Shown piece after piece: positions 34,098 through 42,521 of a stretch of DNA of 64,000 nt. A program made the position numbers and the translations under genes. Source of the DNA: JAPLST01 sp964397565. Lineage in GTDB: Bacteria; Auribacterota; UBA3054; JAPLST01. Each line of letters begins with the position of its first letter. Positions within the stretch are counted from its first letter, which is position 1. The notes beneath the pieces are model-generated. The model ran no database searches. It saw only the letters and a list, made by a program, of their open reading frames with translations, and had not been told where the DNA came from. The stretch is taken from assembly GCA_964397565.1 (NCBI GenBank), contig CAYNJC010000003.1:116537-180536 (forward strand). Direction: 5' to 3'.

Positions 34098-35206
34098 GCG
34101 GGCAGGCGCTGGGGGTGGCGTTGGTGTGCGCGCGGCTGGCGGGCGCGGACACAAACGTGATTTTGTTGACCTTGGCTGACTACTCGATCAACCCGCTGAC
34201 GCTGAGCTTGTCATGGCGTGACGCGGTCTTCGAGGAACACGCGCAGCGCGAGCGGATGATCATGCGGATCGCGCACGGCGATGTGTCGCTCAGCCTGTGG
34301 CGTCTGCTGTTCCTACAGACGCTGCATTTTGATGAACTGCGCTTCAGCGGCGTGGAGGTGTTCCTCCTGCAGGATGCGGCCGGCCGGCTCGCGCCCTTCT
34401 ACACGCCGGACATGACCAACGCCACCATGATTGTCGCCTTGGCCAGCGAGACCAATCGCTACCTGCGCGGGGATGCCAATCGCACCAAACTGCACAAGAC
34501 GGCCGAGCTGCACGGCGTCACGGTCCATGACGAAGGGCCAACCGTGATCGCGGTGCCGGAGCTGTTGGTGACCAACGCCACGATCGTGTGCCATGCCCGC
34601 GAGAGCGGGGCGCACCTGTGGACGCTCAGCAACGGGTATTGTTCCGTGCGTGATTTTCGCGCGCCGGTGGTGGAAAACGAAGATGCGTGGCAGCTGTGCT
34701 GTGGCGCAGAACTGGATGGCACGGCCCATAGTCGGCTTGACGTGCAGGCCCGCTTTCACAGCCGGCCGGACGATCCAGTGCTGGACCTGTGTGTGACGGG
34801 GACGCAGCTGCGGCTGGCGGGCATCTGGGCGCCACTGGTCCGCACCAAAAGCGAGACCAGCCGGCGCTATGCCGCCACAGACCAACCGGTCGCGACGAAC
34901 TGGTTCGCGCGCTGCTTCTCCAACGAATGGCGCGGCTTCTGGCACGCGATCGAGCGCGAGAGCGCACGGATCGCGGGCGCGCCCGCGCTGAGCAACTTTT
35001 TTGCGTGCGGCACCGCCAGCAATATGCTGTGTGACGTGTCGCTGCACCTGGTAGTCAGCAATCGAATGTACTTGCCGGGCCACGTGACGCTGGCCTTCAC
35101 CCCCATGGCAACACAGCCAACAACGCTGCGGATTGCTTATCTGATAACCAACAGCGCGGCCGTGCTGGCGCCGCAGCGCATCAGCCTGTCCCGGTGGGCG
35201 CGCTGA
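34073..35206 (+). CDS. Exported protein of unknown function, possibly AsmA-like
   Basis: 377 residues with a signal-like N-terminus (GQALGVALVCARLAGAD). The pattern LTLSLSWRDAVFEEHAQRE...LHFDELRFSGVEVFLL followed by repeated beta segments recalls AsmA/DUF748-type proteins that line lipid transport paths, but no motif is decisive. GGAG stands 7 bases before ATG 34073, which lies within the metallophosphoesterase gene, so the two are coupled. A role in envelope lipid handling would fit the neighbour; this is inference. Confidence 0.65.
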   Translation: MFRYCRRLGGQALGVALVCARLAGADTNVILLTLADYSINPLTLSLSWRDAVFEEHAQRERMIMRIAHGDVSLSLWRLLFLQTLHFDELRFSGVEVFLLQDAAGRLAPFYTPDMTNATMIVALASETNRYLRGDANRTKLHKTAELHGVTVHDEGPTVIAVPELLVTNATIVCHARESGAHLWTLSNGYCSVRDFRAPVVENEDAWQLCCGAELDGTAHSRLDVQARFHSRPDDPVLDLCVTGTQLRLAGIWAPLVRTKSETSRRYAATDQPVATNWFARCFSNEWRGFWHAIERESARIAGAPALSNFFACGTASNMLCDVSLHLVVSNRMYLPGHVTLAFTPMATQPTTLRIAYLITNSAAVLAPQRISLSRWAR

Positions 35207-35229
35207 AGCGGCTGCCGCGTTCTGGAGAG

Positions 35230-35323
35230 TGGGAGCCGGTTCCACCCGGCGATTGCTGCCGCTGGCCTTGGGTCAGTCCCGCCAACGGCGGGATGGGAGC
35301 CGCCTCCGTGCGGCGAGTGCAGC
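35230..35323. repeat. Two units of a dispersed ~30-bp palindromic repeat
   Basis: Units at 35230-35258 (TGGGAGCCGGTTCCACCCGG...) and 35294-35323 (TGGGAGCCGCCTCCGTGCGG...) share a GGAGC-N-GCCTCC-like internal palindrome followed by CGGCGA-GCTG. Relatives occur at 45.9, 46.3, 52.0 and 58.1-58.2 kb, always between genes. No gene is visible in 35207-35369. Confidence 0.7.
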
Positions 35324-35369
35324 ATATGCAGCAGCTTCGCAGCGCGGCGGTCGCTGTCTTTATAGCAGA

Positions 35370-36989
35370 TCAGGCGCAGCGGCGCACCAGCCTCAGGGCA
35401 AGCACGCATGCCAGCGCCAGCACGCCACCCGGCTCCGGGAAATCAGGATTAATGCTGCCGGGTGTGCCCAGCGTATTTTCCTCGACGCGCCAATCATTGG
35501 TCTGATCGGATTCAAGATAGCCACCACCGTGCGGATCGAAATAACGATACAGTGCGCGGCCATTGGCTGTCTGCCCGCCGGGCGTGCGCACCGTGTGGGC
35601 GTTGTAGCCGGCTGCATTGGTAACCATGGCATAACGCCACATGTACTCGCTCAGCACATTGAAGTCGTCCGCCAAGGTCGTTTGGGTGCCATTATTGTTC
35701 CACAGGATGGCATCCACAAAATGACCGCGCGCGTTGCTGAGCACAAGTTGGTCGGCCGTGCCGTTGAATGGCAACTCAGCGGCGGCGATGTACAACCGCA
35801 GGAGATGATCGTCGGCGGACGATGCCTCTGACCAAGTCGGATCGCCGATCTGAAGCAAGGCGTAGTCACCGGGTTGCAGCAGTGCCGGCGCGGCTGCAAT
35901 CACGCTGCGACTGCTGCCCGGTCTCCCAATGCCCCAGCCCTGCAAGTCTTGCGCGCTGGTGCCGGCATTGTACAATTCAACAAATTCATTGGATTTGTCG
36001 GGGCTGCGCCAGACATTCACTTCACTGAGCAGCACCCAGGTGCGCGCCAATGGCACGGGCGTCGTCAGGGCATAGCGATACACCACCGGATAATGGTCCG
36101 AGGCGTGAATGCTATCCAACCAATTCAGCCCGGCGGGTGGCGTCCCAACATCAGTCCGAAAGACAAACTGGAGCGTGTTGGTCAGGCGCGGGTTGGGGAA
36201 TTGATAGTCGAAGCGATTGGTGCCCCAATAATAGGTGTTCTTGAGGCCGGTGACGGGGTTGACCGGCGTGGTGGTCAAGCGTACCTGTGCGCTGCCGTCG
36301 CTCAGGATGGCGACCGCCTGGCCGTGCGCCGGCGTCTCGTTGTCGGTGTTCATATCGCCGCACAGCAGGACTTGTTCAGCGGGCGCGCTGGCCGCGCGCT
36401 GGGCCAGGCAGGCGCGGATCATGCGCGCCTCGTTTTCGCGGCGGCGCGGGTCGTAGAAGGGATCCGTGCCGCTGCTGCCGGTCGCTTTCAAATGCGCACT
36501 GAAGATGTCAAGCGGGTCGGCCGCCGGCAGGCGCACGCGCGCCCACAACAACTCGCGCGTGAATTTGTTGGTGTAATCATCAATGGGATTGCCGGTCGTT
36601 ACCCAGGTGTTGGTGACGACATCATCGAAATCAATGATCGGATAGCGACTGAAAATCGCCTGGCGATTGGCGTTGTCATGGTTGCCGCTGCGCACCAAGT
36701 AGTAGTTGGTCAGGTACTGGTCGCGCAGCAGGCGGGCATACTGGATGGCATCGGCCGCCGCCGGCAGCTCTTGCATGGTGTAGACATCAGCGTTGAGATG
36801 GCGCAGAATGCGGCCAGTGGCATGAAACGCGCCGGACGTGCTGGTACTGAGCGCCTCGTGGACGTTGAACGTGACGGCGGTGATGACACTGGCCGCCAGC
36901 GCCGGCGCCGCCAGCAGGCAGACGCCCATCACGCAACCCGCGTACCGCAGCACCCATCGCCGCAGAAATAGTCTCAGTGCATGTGCCAA
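35370..36989 (-). CDS. Secreted endonuclease/exonuclease/phosphatase with lamin-tail domain and PEP-CTERM anchor
   Basis: 539 residues. The signal peptide ends ...LLAAPALAAS. Residues 35-305 form an EEP-fold nuclease/phosphatase: TFNVHEAL, MQELP (metal Glu), FSAHLKATG, CGDMNTDNE and the C-terminal SDHYPVVY. Residues 315-500 contain a lamin-tail (LTD) domain (LLSEVNVWRSPDKSNEFVEL, LQGWGIG). The extreme C-terminus FPEPGGVLALACVLALRLVRR is a PEP-CTERM sorting signal (PEP, helix, Arg). The likely role is an exported DNase or phosphodiesterase. The frame starts at a TTG; the ATG 20 codons in would leave an unusually short signal, so the TTG is preferred but not certain. Confidence 0.83.
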   Translation of the reverse strand: MAHALRLFLRRWVLRYAGCVMGVCLLAAPALAASVITAVTFNVHEALSTSTSGAFHATGRILRHLNADVYTMQELPAAADAIQYARLLRDQYLTNYYLVRSGNHDNANRQAIFSRYPIIDFDDVVTNTWVTTGNPIDDYTNKFTRELLWARVRLPAADPLDIFSAHLKATGSSGTDPFYDPRRRENEARMIRACLAQRAASAPAEQVLLCGDMNTDNETPAHGQAVAILSDGSAQVRLTTTPVNPVTGLKNTYYWGTNRFDYQFPNPRLTNTLQFVFRTDVGTPPAGLNWLDSIHASDHYPVVYRYALTTPVPLARTWVLLSEVNVWRSPDKSNEFVELYNAGTSAQDLQGWGIGRPGSSRSVIAAAPALLQPGDYALLQIGDPTWSEASSADDHLLRLYIAAAELPFNGTADQLVLSNARGHFVDAILWNNNGTQTTLADDFNVLSEYMWRYAMVTNAAGYNAHTVRTPGGQTANGRALYRYFDPHGGGYLESDQTNDWRVEENTLGTPGSINPDFPEPGGVLALACVLALRLVRRCA

Positions 36990-37398
36990 AGTAATGCCGA
37001 GGATCGGTGAGGCAACCAGCGCAGGCGCGTGGTGGTTAAGTCAAGTCAATTCACTACTAGTATAGCATAAAACAGTCGCACCTGCGGCATCCTGGCGTCC
37101 CGCCAGATCTAGCCACTCGCACTGAGATCCACGTGGCGTTGGCGGCACCTGGCTGTCGTTGCCGCGCCGCGCATCTGCCGCATCTGCGCCGACACCGAAT
37201 GTCGGATCATCCCGCCGCTGGCGGAATCCACGCCACTGGGTGTGACTGCGCGGGATGCGCCGGTACTCAGGGCGTTGCCCTGGGCTGGTATGCCCGGCCC
37301 CTGCGGGGCACCGTTGCGCGCCGCACTCGCCCCACAACGCCGCCCCCACAATGCCATCCGCGATCAGCATCAATCAGCCTTGCAGCCGCGGTTCTGCT
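36990..37398. repeat. Gene-free region of short inverted repeats
   Basis: No gene is supported. Several small hairpins occur: CTGGCG-TCC-CGCCAG near 37093, CCGACA-CCGAA-TGTCGG near 37190, CAGGGCG-TTG-CCCTG near 37267 and CCCCTGCGGGG near 37300. On the minus strand part of it reads GIPAQGNAL, a peptide I associate with non-coding dispersed repeats in related genomes. AT-rich DNA at 37050-37075 may hold the promoter of the nuclease gene. Confidence 0.55.
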
Positions 37399-38688
37399 CT
37401 ATAATTCTTCTGCTGCGAACGCATGCGCTGCCGCGGCCCGGCGGAATTTGCCGGAGGCACTCGGGGTGAGCTCGTCCACGCTCGTCACACTGACCTGCAC
37501 GCCGGCGCCATACAAGCCGCCCAATGCGCCTTCGACCTGGCCACGCATATCGCCCGGCGCATCCGGTTCACTGACAATCGCAATGGCATACTGTCCGGGC
37601 GCGTGCTGCTGCAGTTGGTAGTCAAACACGCCGGGGCAACGTGCCACGACGGCATCCAGCTGCGCTTCCGTCACGGCCCGGCCCGCGACGGTGGTGGTCA
37701 GATTTTTGATGCGGCCCTCAATTGCGTCGGCGACGAAGCCGTGCGTGCGCCCGCACGGGCAGTCACCGTCGCGCCGCAGCCGGATCAGATCGCCGACATC
37801 AAAGCGGACATATTGACACCACGGATTGTGAAAAGGCGTGACCAACATGCGGCCGAGCAGCGGGCCGCCCTGCGTGGTGCTGCACGGCAAAAAATCCACC
37901 CGGCAAAACGCCGTGTTGTGGTGAAAACAGCCGTGCTCGCATTGCATGAAGACATAGCCGGTTTCGGTCGTGCCATAGGAGCTGACGAGCGGCGCCGAGA
38001 AGACCCGCCGGATGACGGCGCACGCGGCGTGGGTCGGCAGTTCGTAGGTCAGAATGATCAACGCCGGCTGCCACACACGCAGTTGATGTGCGGCGGCGAA
38101 GCGTGCCAGGCGCGCCAGATACGATGGATTGGCTTCGAGCACGAGGGGTTGGAATTCTGCGAGCTCATCCAGCATGCGCTGGCAGAGCGCGGGCGTCCAC
38201 AAGGATGGCGCGCTCTTTTCGTTGAGAAACAGAAAACGACCGTCGCGCCGCTCGGCCATGGTCAGGTCGCGCGCATCATTGAGCACGCCGACGCTGCGCG
38301 CGCTGGTGAGCAGCGCCTCACGATGCGCGCCGAGTGGCAGGCGAGCGGTGTGCGCGTTCAATTGCCATGAGGCGCGTTCGCTGGCATCCCACCACGGCTG
38401 ATGCCACACATTGGTTATGCATTCATCGGTCGTACCGCTGGTATGCACCCATTCGACCGCGCCGCTGGTGATGCCGGCCTGAAGGTCGTGCGTGCGCGGC
38501 ACAAAACTGTGCGGGCTGGCTTGGCGCAGATCAGCCTTGGTCAGCGCCGGCATGGCGCGGTAGCGACGGTCAATATCGGTATCACCGCCCGGATCACACG
38601 CGCGCCACGGCGCATAGGCCGGAATATTGAGCAAGGCATGGTCAAGCGCGGCCCGGCTGGCGTCAGCATATTCGCGGGAAAACGTCAT
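37399..38688 (-). CDS. Adenylate-forming ligase of the phenylacetate-CoA ligase (PaaK) type
   Basis: 429 residues. Motifs of the family: HTSGTTDE (P-loop), SYGTTETGYVF, YVRFDVGDLIRL, and GRIKNL, plus a CPCGRTHGF zinc-like segment often seen in PaaK relatives. It adenylates a carboxylate, often making a CoA thioester or amide; the substrate is unknown. ATG 38688 follows the zinc-ribbon gene's stop by 5 bp. It is the third gene of an operon with an ABC-F ATPase and a small zinc-ribbon protein, an odd association. Confidence 0.82.
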   Translation of the reverse strand: MTFSREYADASRAALDHALLNIPAYAPWRACDPGGDTDIDRRYRAMPALTKADLRQASPHSFVPRTHDLQAGITSGAVEWVHTSGTTDECITNVWHQPWWDASERASWQLNAHTARLPLGAHREALLTSARSVGVLNDARDLTMAERRDGRFLFLNEKSAPSLWTPALCQRMLDELAEFQPLVLEANPSYLARLARFAAAHQLRVWQPALIILTYELPTHAACAVIRRVFSAPLVSSYGTTETGYVFMQCEHGCFHHNTAFCRVDFLPCSTTQGGPLLGRMLVTPFHNPWCQYVRFDVGDLIRLRRDGDCPCGRTHGFVADAIEGRIKNLTTTVAGRAVTEAQLDAVVARCPGVFDYQLQQHAPGQYAIAIVSEPDAPGDMRGQVEGALGGLYGAGVQVSVTSVDELTPSASGKFRRAAAAHAFAAEEL

Positions 38689-38693
38689 CGCCG

Positions 38694-38909
38694 TCAGCGG
38701 GGTTGATCCGGCCCTGGCTCGTGCGCTTTGCGGCCGTAAACCCGCTCGTACGCCCGGCAACACGGGCACATGTGCGTTTCAACGTGGCGGACAAACCAGA
38801 AGGCAAACCCGCGTTGCTGCCGCCGCGCGCGGCGGCAGGCCGGGCAGGTCACGCACAGTGCGGCCAAAGCGCGTTGCAGCGGTGAAGGCGGTGGTGTGGA
38901 CGTCGTCAT
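38694..38909 (-). CDS. Small zinc-ribbon-like protein
   Basis: 71 residues with two CxxC pairs (TCPAC and MCPCC) about 26 residues apart, framed by basic residues (RRARRQQRG). This suggests one zinc ribbon. The ATG overlaps the ABC-F stop (ATGA) and its stop lies 5 bp before the ligase ATG, so it is almost certainly translated as part of the operon. No family recognised; an RNA- or ribosome-binding role next to ABC-F is speculative. Confidence 0.7.
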   Translation of the reverse strand: MTTSTPPPSPLQRALAALCVTCPACRRARRQQRGFAFWFVRHVETHMCPCCRAYERVYGRKAHEPGPDQPR

Positions 38910-40801
38910 GGCAGTTCCTCCTGGGTGGCCAGCCAGCGCTCGTAGAGCGCGTCAATTTCGCCAGAGAGCACTGTCACACGCGCGACCAGAGACTGGCCAC
39001 GCTGATGCTCGCCGGCGGCATAGGCATCGGCGGCGCCGCGCTCGGTTGCGCCGCGCTCCTGTTCAAGCTGATGAATCTGCTGTTCGAGTGCGGCGTGCGC
39101 TTTGGCCGACATTTTCTTGCGGGCCGCGGGCGCGGCCGGGCGCGGCGTGGCCACCCGCGAAGGCTTGTCTGCGCGTTCGGGCGGCGCGCCGGCGCGCGCC
39201 GTGCGTTCATGCCAGAATTCGGAATACGAGCCGGGATACGAGACAATCGTCTGTTCACGCACTTCCAGCACGCGCGCCACCAGCGTGTCGAGGAAATAGC
39301 GGTCGTGCGAGACGACCAGCAGCGTGCCGCGATAGTCATCCAGCGCGGCTTCGACGGCCTCGCAGGTGTCAATATCGAGATGGTTGGTCGGCTCGTCCAG
39401 GATCAAAAAATTCGGATTGAGTTGCATCAGGCGCGCCAGTTGCAGCCGATTGCGCTCGCCGCCTGAGAGTTGGCACACCTGTTTTTCCACGTCATCGCCG
39501 CGGAAGAGAAAACGGGCCAGCATGTTGTACGCCTCTTGGCGCGAGGCGGCGCCGGCCGCCATCAACACCTGCGTCAACGTGAAGGCGGGATTCAGCACTT
39601 CCTGCTGCTGCGCGCAATAGCCGACCGAAATGCTCGGGCCAATGCGCAAGACCGGGTTGTCCCAATGCGCGTGGGCAATGATGTCGCGCAACAACGAGGT
39701 TTTGCCGCAGCCGTTCGGCCCGACCAGCGCGACACGCTCGCCGGAAGTCAGCGCGAACGTGACCTTGTGCAGCAACACGCGCGCGCCATAGTTCTTCTCA
39801 TAGTGCTGCACGCGCAGGACGATGTTGGCATGGGTGGCCTGGGCGCCGAAGCGCATCGCCGCACTGCGCACGGTGGCCGCGGGCGCGGCGACGGCCTGGG
39901 CCTCCAAATGGGCCAACTGTGACTGGCGCGCGCGATAGCGGGTGCCCCACGAGCTGTGCACCCGGGCCAGATCGGCGAAGCGCTGCACCAGCGCCTGCAC
40001 GCGCACCAGTTGTTTTTGATACGTGGCATGCGCGCGTTGCTGACTGAGCTGCGCGCGCAGCTTTTGTTCGCGATAGGCCGAGTAGTTGCCGCGGTAGCGC
40101 GTCAGCGCGCCCTGGGTGATCTCGGCAATGCCATTGGTGACGCGATCCAGCAAGTAGCGATTGTGCGAAACCAGCAAGACGGCGCCGCGATAGCTGGCCA
40201 GAAAGTCCTCGAGCCAGGCAATGCCGACATAATCGAGATGATTGGCCGGCTCGTCGAGCACCAGCAATTCCGGGCGCGCCAGGAGGGCCTTGGTCAAGGC
40301 CGCCAAATTCTGTTCGCCGCCGGAAAGGGCCACGACGGCTTGGGCCCAGTGCGCGCGCAAACCAAATATCTCGAGCATGCGCTGCGCGCGCGCTTCGGCA
40401 TGATCGCCGTCCACCAGTTCAAACGCGTCGCGCGCCGCCTGATAGTCGCGCATGGCTTTGTCGAGCGTGGCGGGAGTGGCATGCGCCATGCGCTCTTCAC
40501 AGGCGCGCAACTGCGTGCCGCACCGCCGACAATCCTCCAGCACATAATCCGCCACCGTCTCGTCGTCGTTGACGCAGACATGCTGCGGCACATAGCCGAT
40601 GCGTACGGTATCCGCTACCGTCACACTGCCGGCCGTCGGCATTTCGAGCCCGAGCAAGATGCGCAGCAAGGTCGTCTTGCCGCAGCCGTTGGCGCCGATC
40701 AACCCGAGCTTGTCGCCGGTATTGATCTGCAGCGTCAGCTCGCGCAAAAGGACGCGCTCGCCCAGCTCTTTGCGAATGCCGGCCGCGCGCAGAATGATCA
40801 T
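38906..40801 (-). CDS. ABC-F family ATPase (Uup/EttA-like)
   Basis: 631 residues without membrane helices. Two ATPase domains: first GANGCGKTT, LSGGEQN, DEPANHLD; second GPNGCGKTS, LSGGERNR, DEPTNHLD, separated by a helical linker rich in Gln/Arg. A C-terminal coiled coil from about 555 (AALEQQIHQLEQERGATERG) is as in Uup. ABC-F proteins act on the ribosome. The first domain carries small departures (Ala in DEPANHLD, Gln-Asn after LSGGE) that may mark unequal sites. ATG 40801 was chosen from homology of the first strand (MIILRAAGIRKELGERVLL). It heads the operon with the zinc-ribbon and ligase genes. Confidence 0.92.
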   Translation of the reverse strand: MIILRAAGIRKELGERVLLRELTLQINTGDKLGLIGANGCGKTTLLRILLGLEMPTAGSVTVADTVRIGYVPQHVCVNDDETVADYVLEDCRRCGTQLRACEERMAHATPATLDKAMRDYQAARDAFELVDGDHAEARAQRMLEIFGLRAHWAQAVVALSGGEQNLAALTKALLARPELLVLDEPANHLDYVGIAWLEDFLASYRGAVLLVSHNRYLLDRVTNGIAEITQGALTRYRGNYSAYREQKLRAQLSQQRAHATYQKQLVRVQALVQRFADLARVHSSWGTRYRARQSQLAHLEAQAVAAPAATVRSAAMRFGAQATHANIVLRVQHYEKNYGARVLLHKVTFALTSGERVALVGPNGCGKTSLLRDIIAHAHWDNPVLRIGPSISVGYCAQQQEVLNPAFTLTQVLMAAGAASRQEAYNMLARFLFRGDDVEKQVCQLSGGERNRLQLARLMQLNPNFLILDEPTNHLDIDTCEAVEAALDDYRGTLLVVSHDRYFLDTLVARVLEVREQTIVSYPGSYSEFWHERTARAGAPPERADKPSRVATPRPAAPAARKKMSAKAHAALEQQIHQLEQERGATERGAADAYAAGEHQRGQSLVARVTVLSGEIDALYERWLATQEELP

Positions 40802-40817
40802 CGGATAACCATCATGG

Positions 40818-40854
40818 GAAAAACAGACAAGGCGGAGATCCTGTGATCCCCGCC
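40818..40854 (-). terminator. Intrinsic terminator of the ferredoxin gene
   Basis: On the minus strand GGCGGGGATC-ACAG-GATCTCCGCC forms a stem, followed by TTGTCTGTTTTT. It lies between the ferredoxin stop and the ABC-F start. Confidence 0.82.
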
Positions 40855-40879
40855 CCATCATACGTGCGTCGTTGCGTGC

Positions 40880-41050
40880 TTACTTCTTGTTGATCGCGCT
40901 GACCGGGCAAACATCCACGCATTTGCCACAATCAGTGCACTTCTCGGCGTCTATCGTGTAGACCGGATCACCCGCGGCAATCGCCTGAACAGGGCATTCC
41001 GGTTCACACATACCGCAGGCAACGCATTCGTTGCTGATGACATGCGCCAT
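40880..41050 (-). CDS. 2[4Fe-4S] ferredoxin
   Basis: 56 residues with two CxxCxxCxxxCP motifs (CVACGMCEPECP and CTDCGKCVDVCP), the clostridial-type low-potential ferredoxin. AAGGAGAT precedes the ATG. Its own promoter (41125-41154) and terminator make it monocistronic. It is divergent from the redox operon that starts at 41264 and could supply electrons in the cytosol to partners there; that link is inference. Confidence 0.95.
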   Translation of the reverse strand: MAHVISNECVACGMCEPECPVQAIAAGDPVYTIDAEKCTDCGKCVDVCPVSAINKK

Positions 41051-41124
41051 CGCATCTCCTTGTCGTTGGTGTGCTAGTGTGCACAGGTTACTGACAGGTG
41101 AAGGCACGTGCGTACCTTCACGAT

Positions 41125-41154
41125 ACTATAGCAAAAACCCCGTGAGTGCGTCAA
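41125..41154 (-). promoter_or_regulatory. Promoter of the ferredoxin gene, with leader stem-loop
   Basis: On the minus strand TTGACG (41154-41149), 18-bp spacer, TATAGT (41130-41125). A 7-bp hairpin GTGAAGG-N10-CCTTCAC at 41098-41121 would sit at the very 5' end of the transcript. Confidence 0.7.
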
Positions 41155-41194
41155 GTGCGGGTGTTGCGGAATTGCCAGGCTAACACGCTCGTGG

Positions 41195-41223
41195 TTGCGC
41201 CTCATATAAACTTGTGCTATACT
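41195..41223 (+). promoter_or_regulatory. Promoter of the redox operon
   Basis: TTGCGC at 41195-41200, 17-bp spacer, TATACT at 41218-41223, 40 bp before the first ATG. Confidence 0.7.
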
Positions 41224-41263
41224 ATACCCATTGATCTTGGTTCACCCTCAAAAAGAGGTTCAT

Positions 41264-42391
41264 ATGTCTACGTCATCGGTATCTCGCCGCGAGTTTCTCA
41301 CGTCCAGCGGCTTGCTGGCCTTAGCGGCTGCAGTACCAGCGGGCGCTGCCGCTGCGCTCAGCAATCGCGCCGCCAAGGCCACCGCGCCGGCCACGCCCGC
41401 ACTGGCGCAACGCGCGCTCGGCAGCACCGGCCTGCCGGTCAGCGTCATCGCACTTGGCACGGGCCCGGGCCAGGCGCCCGCGGTCATTCGCTATGCCGTC
41501 TCGAAAGGCATCAATTTTATTCACACCTCGACCGAATATGCCGGCGGGAAGTCCATCAAGAATGTGGCGAGCGCCATCAAGGACATGCCGGACAAACCCA
41601 TTCTGGCACTGAAGATCACGTGGGCGCCGGATGATGATCGCGCCATGGATAACGCGCTGAAGGCACTCGGCGTGGAATCCGTCCCACTGGCCTTGTTCAA
41701 TCTGCATAATGCCAAGGAAGTCAAGGACAAGAAATACGCCAAAGGCGCCGAGCGCTGGATCAAGGCCGGCAAGTTCAAACATATCGGCCTGACCGCGCAT
41801 GGCGACGTGCTCAATTGCTGCCTCGAGGCATTGAAGCAGAAGTTTTACGAAGTATTGATGCCGGCCTACAACATCAGCCAGGAGAAGGAATTTGCCGAGG
41901 CGTTCGCGCAGGCGAAAGCACAGAATGTCGGCTTCATGTTGATGAAATCGCGCGGCCAGCTTGGCCAGGAGGCCTATCTGAAAAGCGTGCCGTTGTATCT
42001 GGCCGAGCCGGCGATCAAGACAATTAGCAAAGGCATGACCTCGCTGGCCGAAATTGACAACATGCTGCGCGCGGCGGCCGAGAAGCCGACGGCGGCAACG
42101 CGCGCGGAAATTGCCCAACTCGCCGGCGCAGCCATGACCGGCCATTGCACCATGTGCGGCGCCTGCACCGCGGCATGTCCGCACGGTGTGGCCGTCAATG
42201 ATCTGGTGCGCTGCTCGGACTATTACATGGCCCGGCCCGATGATCTAGTCTCGGCGCGGGACACGCTGGCAGGACTGGCGGCCGGGCAATTGCCGCAGGC
42301 CTGCACGCAGTGCGGCGCATGTGAACGGGCCTGCCCGCGCGGCGTGCCGATTGCCGCGCATCTGCGCCGCACCGCCACGCTGGTGGCGTGA
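41264..42391 (+). CDS. Tat-exported aldo/keto reductase with C-terminal double [4Fe-4S] domain
   Basis: 375 residues. The N-terminus SRREFLTSSGLLALAAAVPAG is a twin-arginine signal. Residues 50-280 are an aldo/keto-reductase barrel (LGSTGLPVSVIALGTG; LALFNLHNAKE with the catalytic His; KHIGLTAHG). Where the catalytic Asp is expected the protein reads NFIHTSTEY, so His replaces Asp while the following Tyr remains. The C-terminus holds two cluster motifs: Cys295/298/301/305 and Cys347/350/353/357. GAGG lies upstream of ATG 41264. It is the first gene of a four-gene extracytoplasmic redox operon. Exported AKRs of this type are of unknown substrate. Confidence 0.85.
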   Translation: MSTSSVSRREFLTSSGLLALAAAVPAGAAAALSNRAAKATAPATPALAQRALGSTGLPVSVIALGTGPGQAPAVIRYAVSKGINFIHTSTEYAGGKSIKNVASAIKDMPDKPILALKITWAPDDDRAMDNALKALGVESVPLALFNLHNAKEVKDKKYAKGAERWIKAGKFKHIGLTAHGDVLNCCLEALKQKFYEVLMPAYNISQEKEFAEAFAQAKAQNVGFMLMKSRGQLGQEAYLKSVPLYLAEPAIKTISKGMTSLAEIDNMLRAAAEKPTAATRAEIAQLAGAAMTGHCTMCGACTAACPHGVAVNDLVRCSDYYMARPDDLVSARDTLAGLAAGQLPQACTQCGACERACPRGVPIAAHLRRTATLVA

Positions 42392-42434
42392 TTCGGCATT
42401 TCAAGGCGCGGAATTCGACGCGGAATGCTGTAAA

Positions 42435-42455
42435 CCGAAAACCGAAAACTGAAAA
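42435..42455 (+). repeat. CCGAAAA/CTGAAAA heptamer repeat
   Basis: Three tandem units (CCGAAAA, CCGAAAA, CTGAAAA) followed by a broken unit CTGACTG. It lies directly upstream of the DUF6599-like gene and forms the edge of its reading frame. Confidence 0.7.
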
Positions 42456-42521
42456 CTGACTGCCGCTGCCCGCATACTAAAACTCCTGCTGCTCTGCCTG
42501 CCGCCGCTGATTGCGGGCTGG

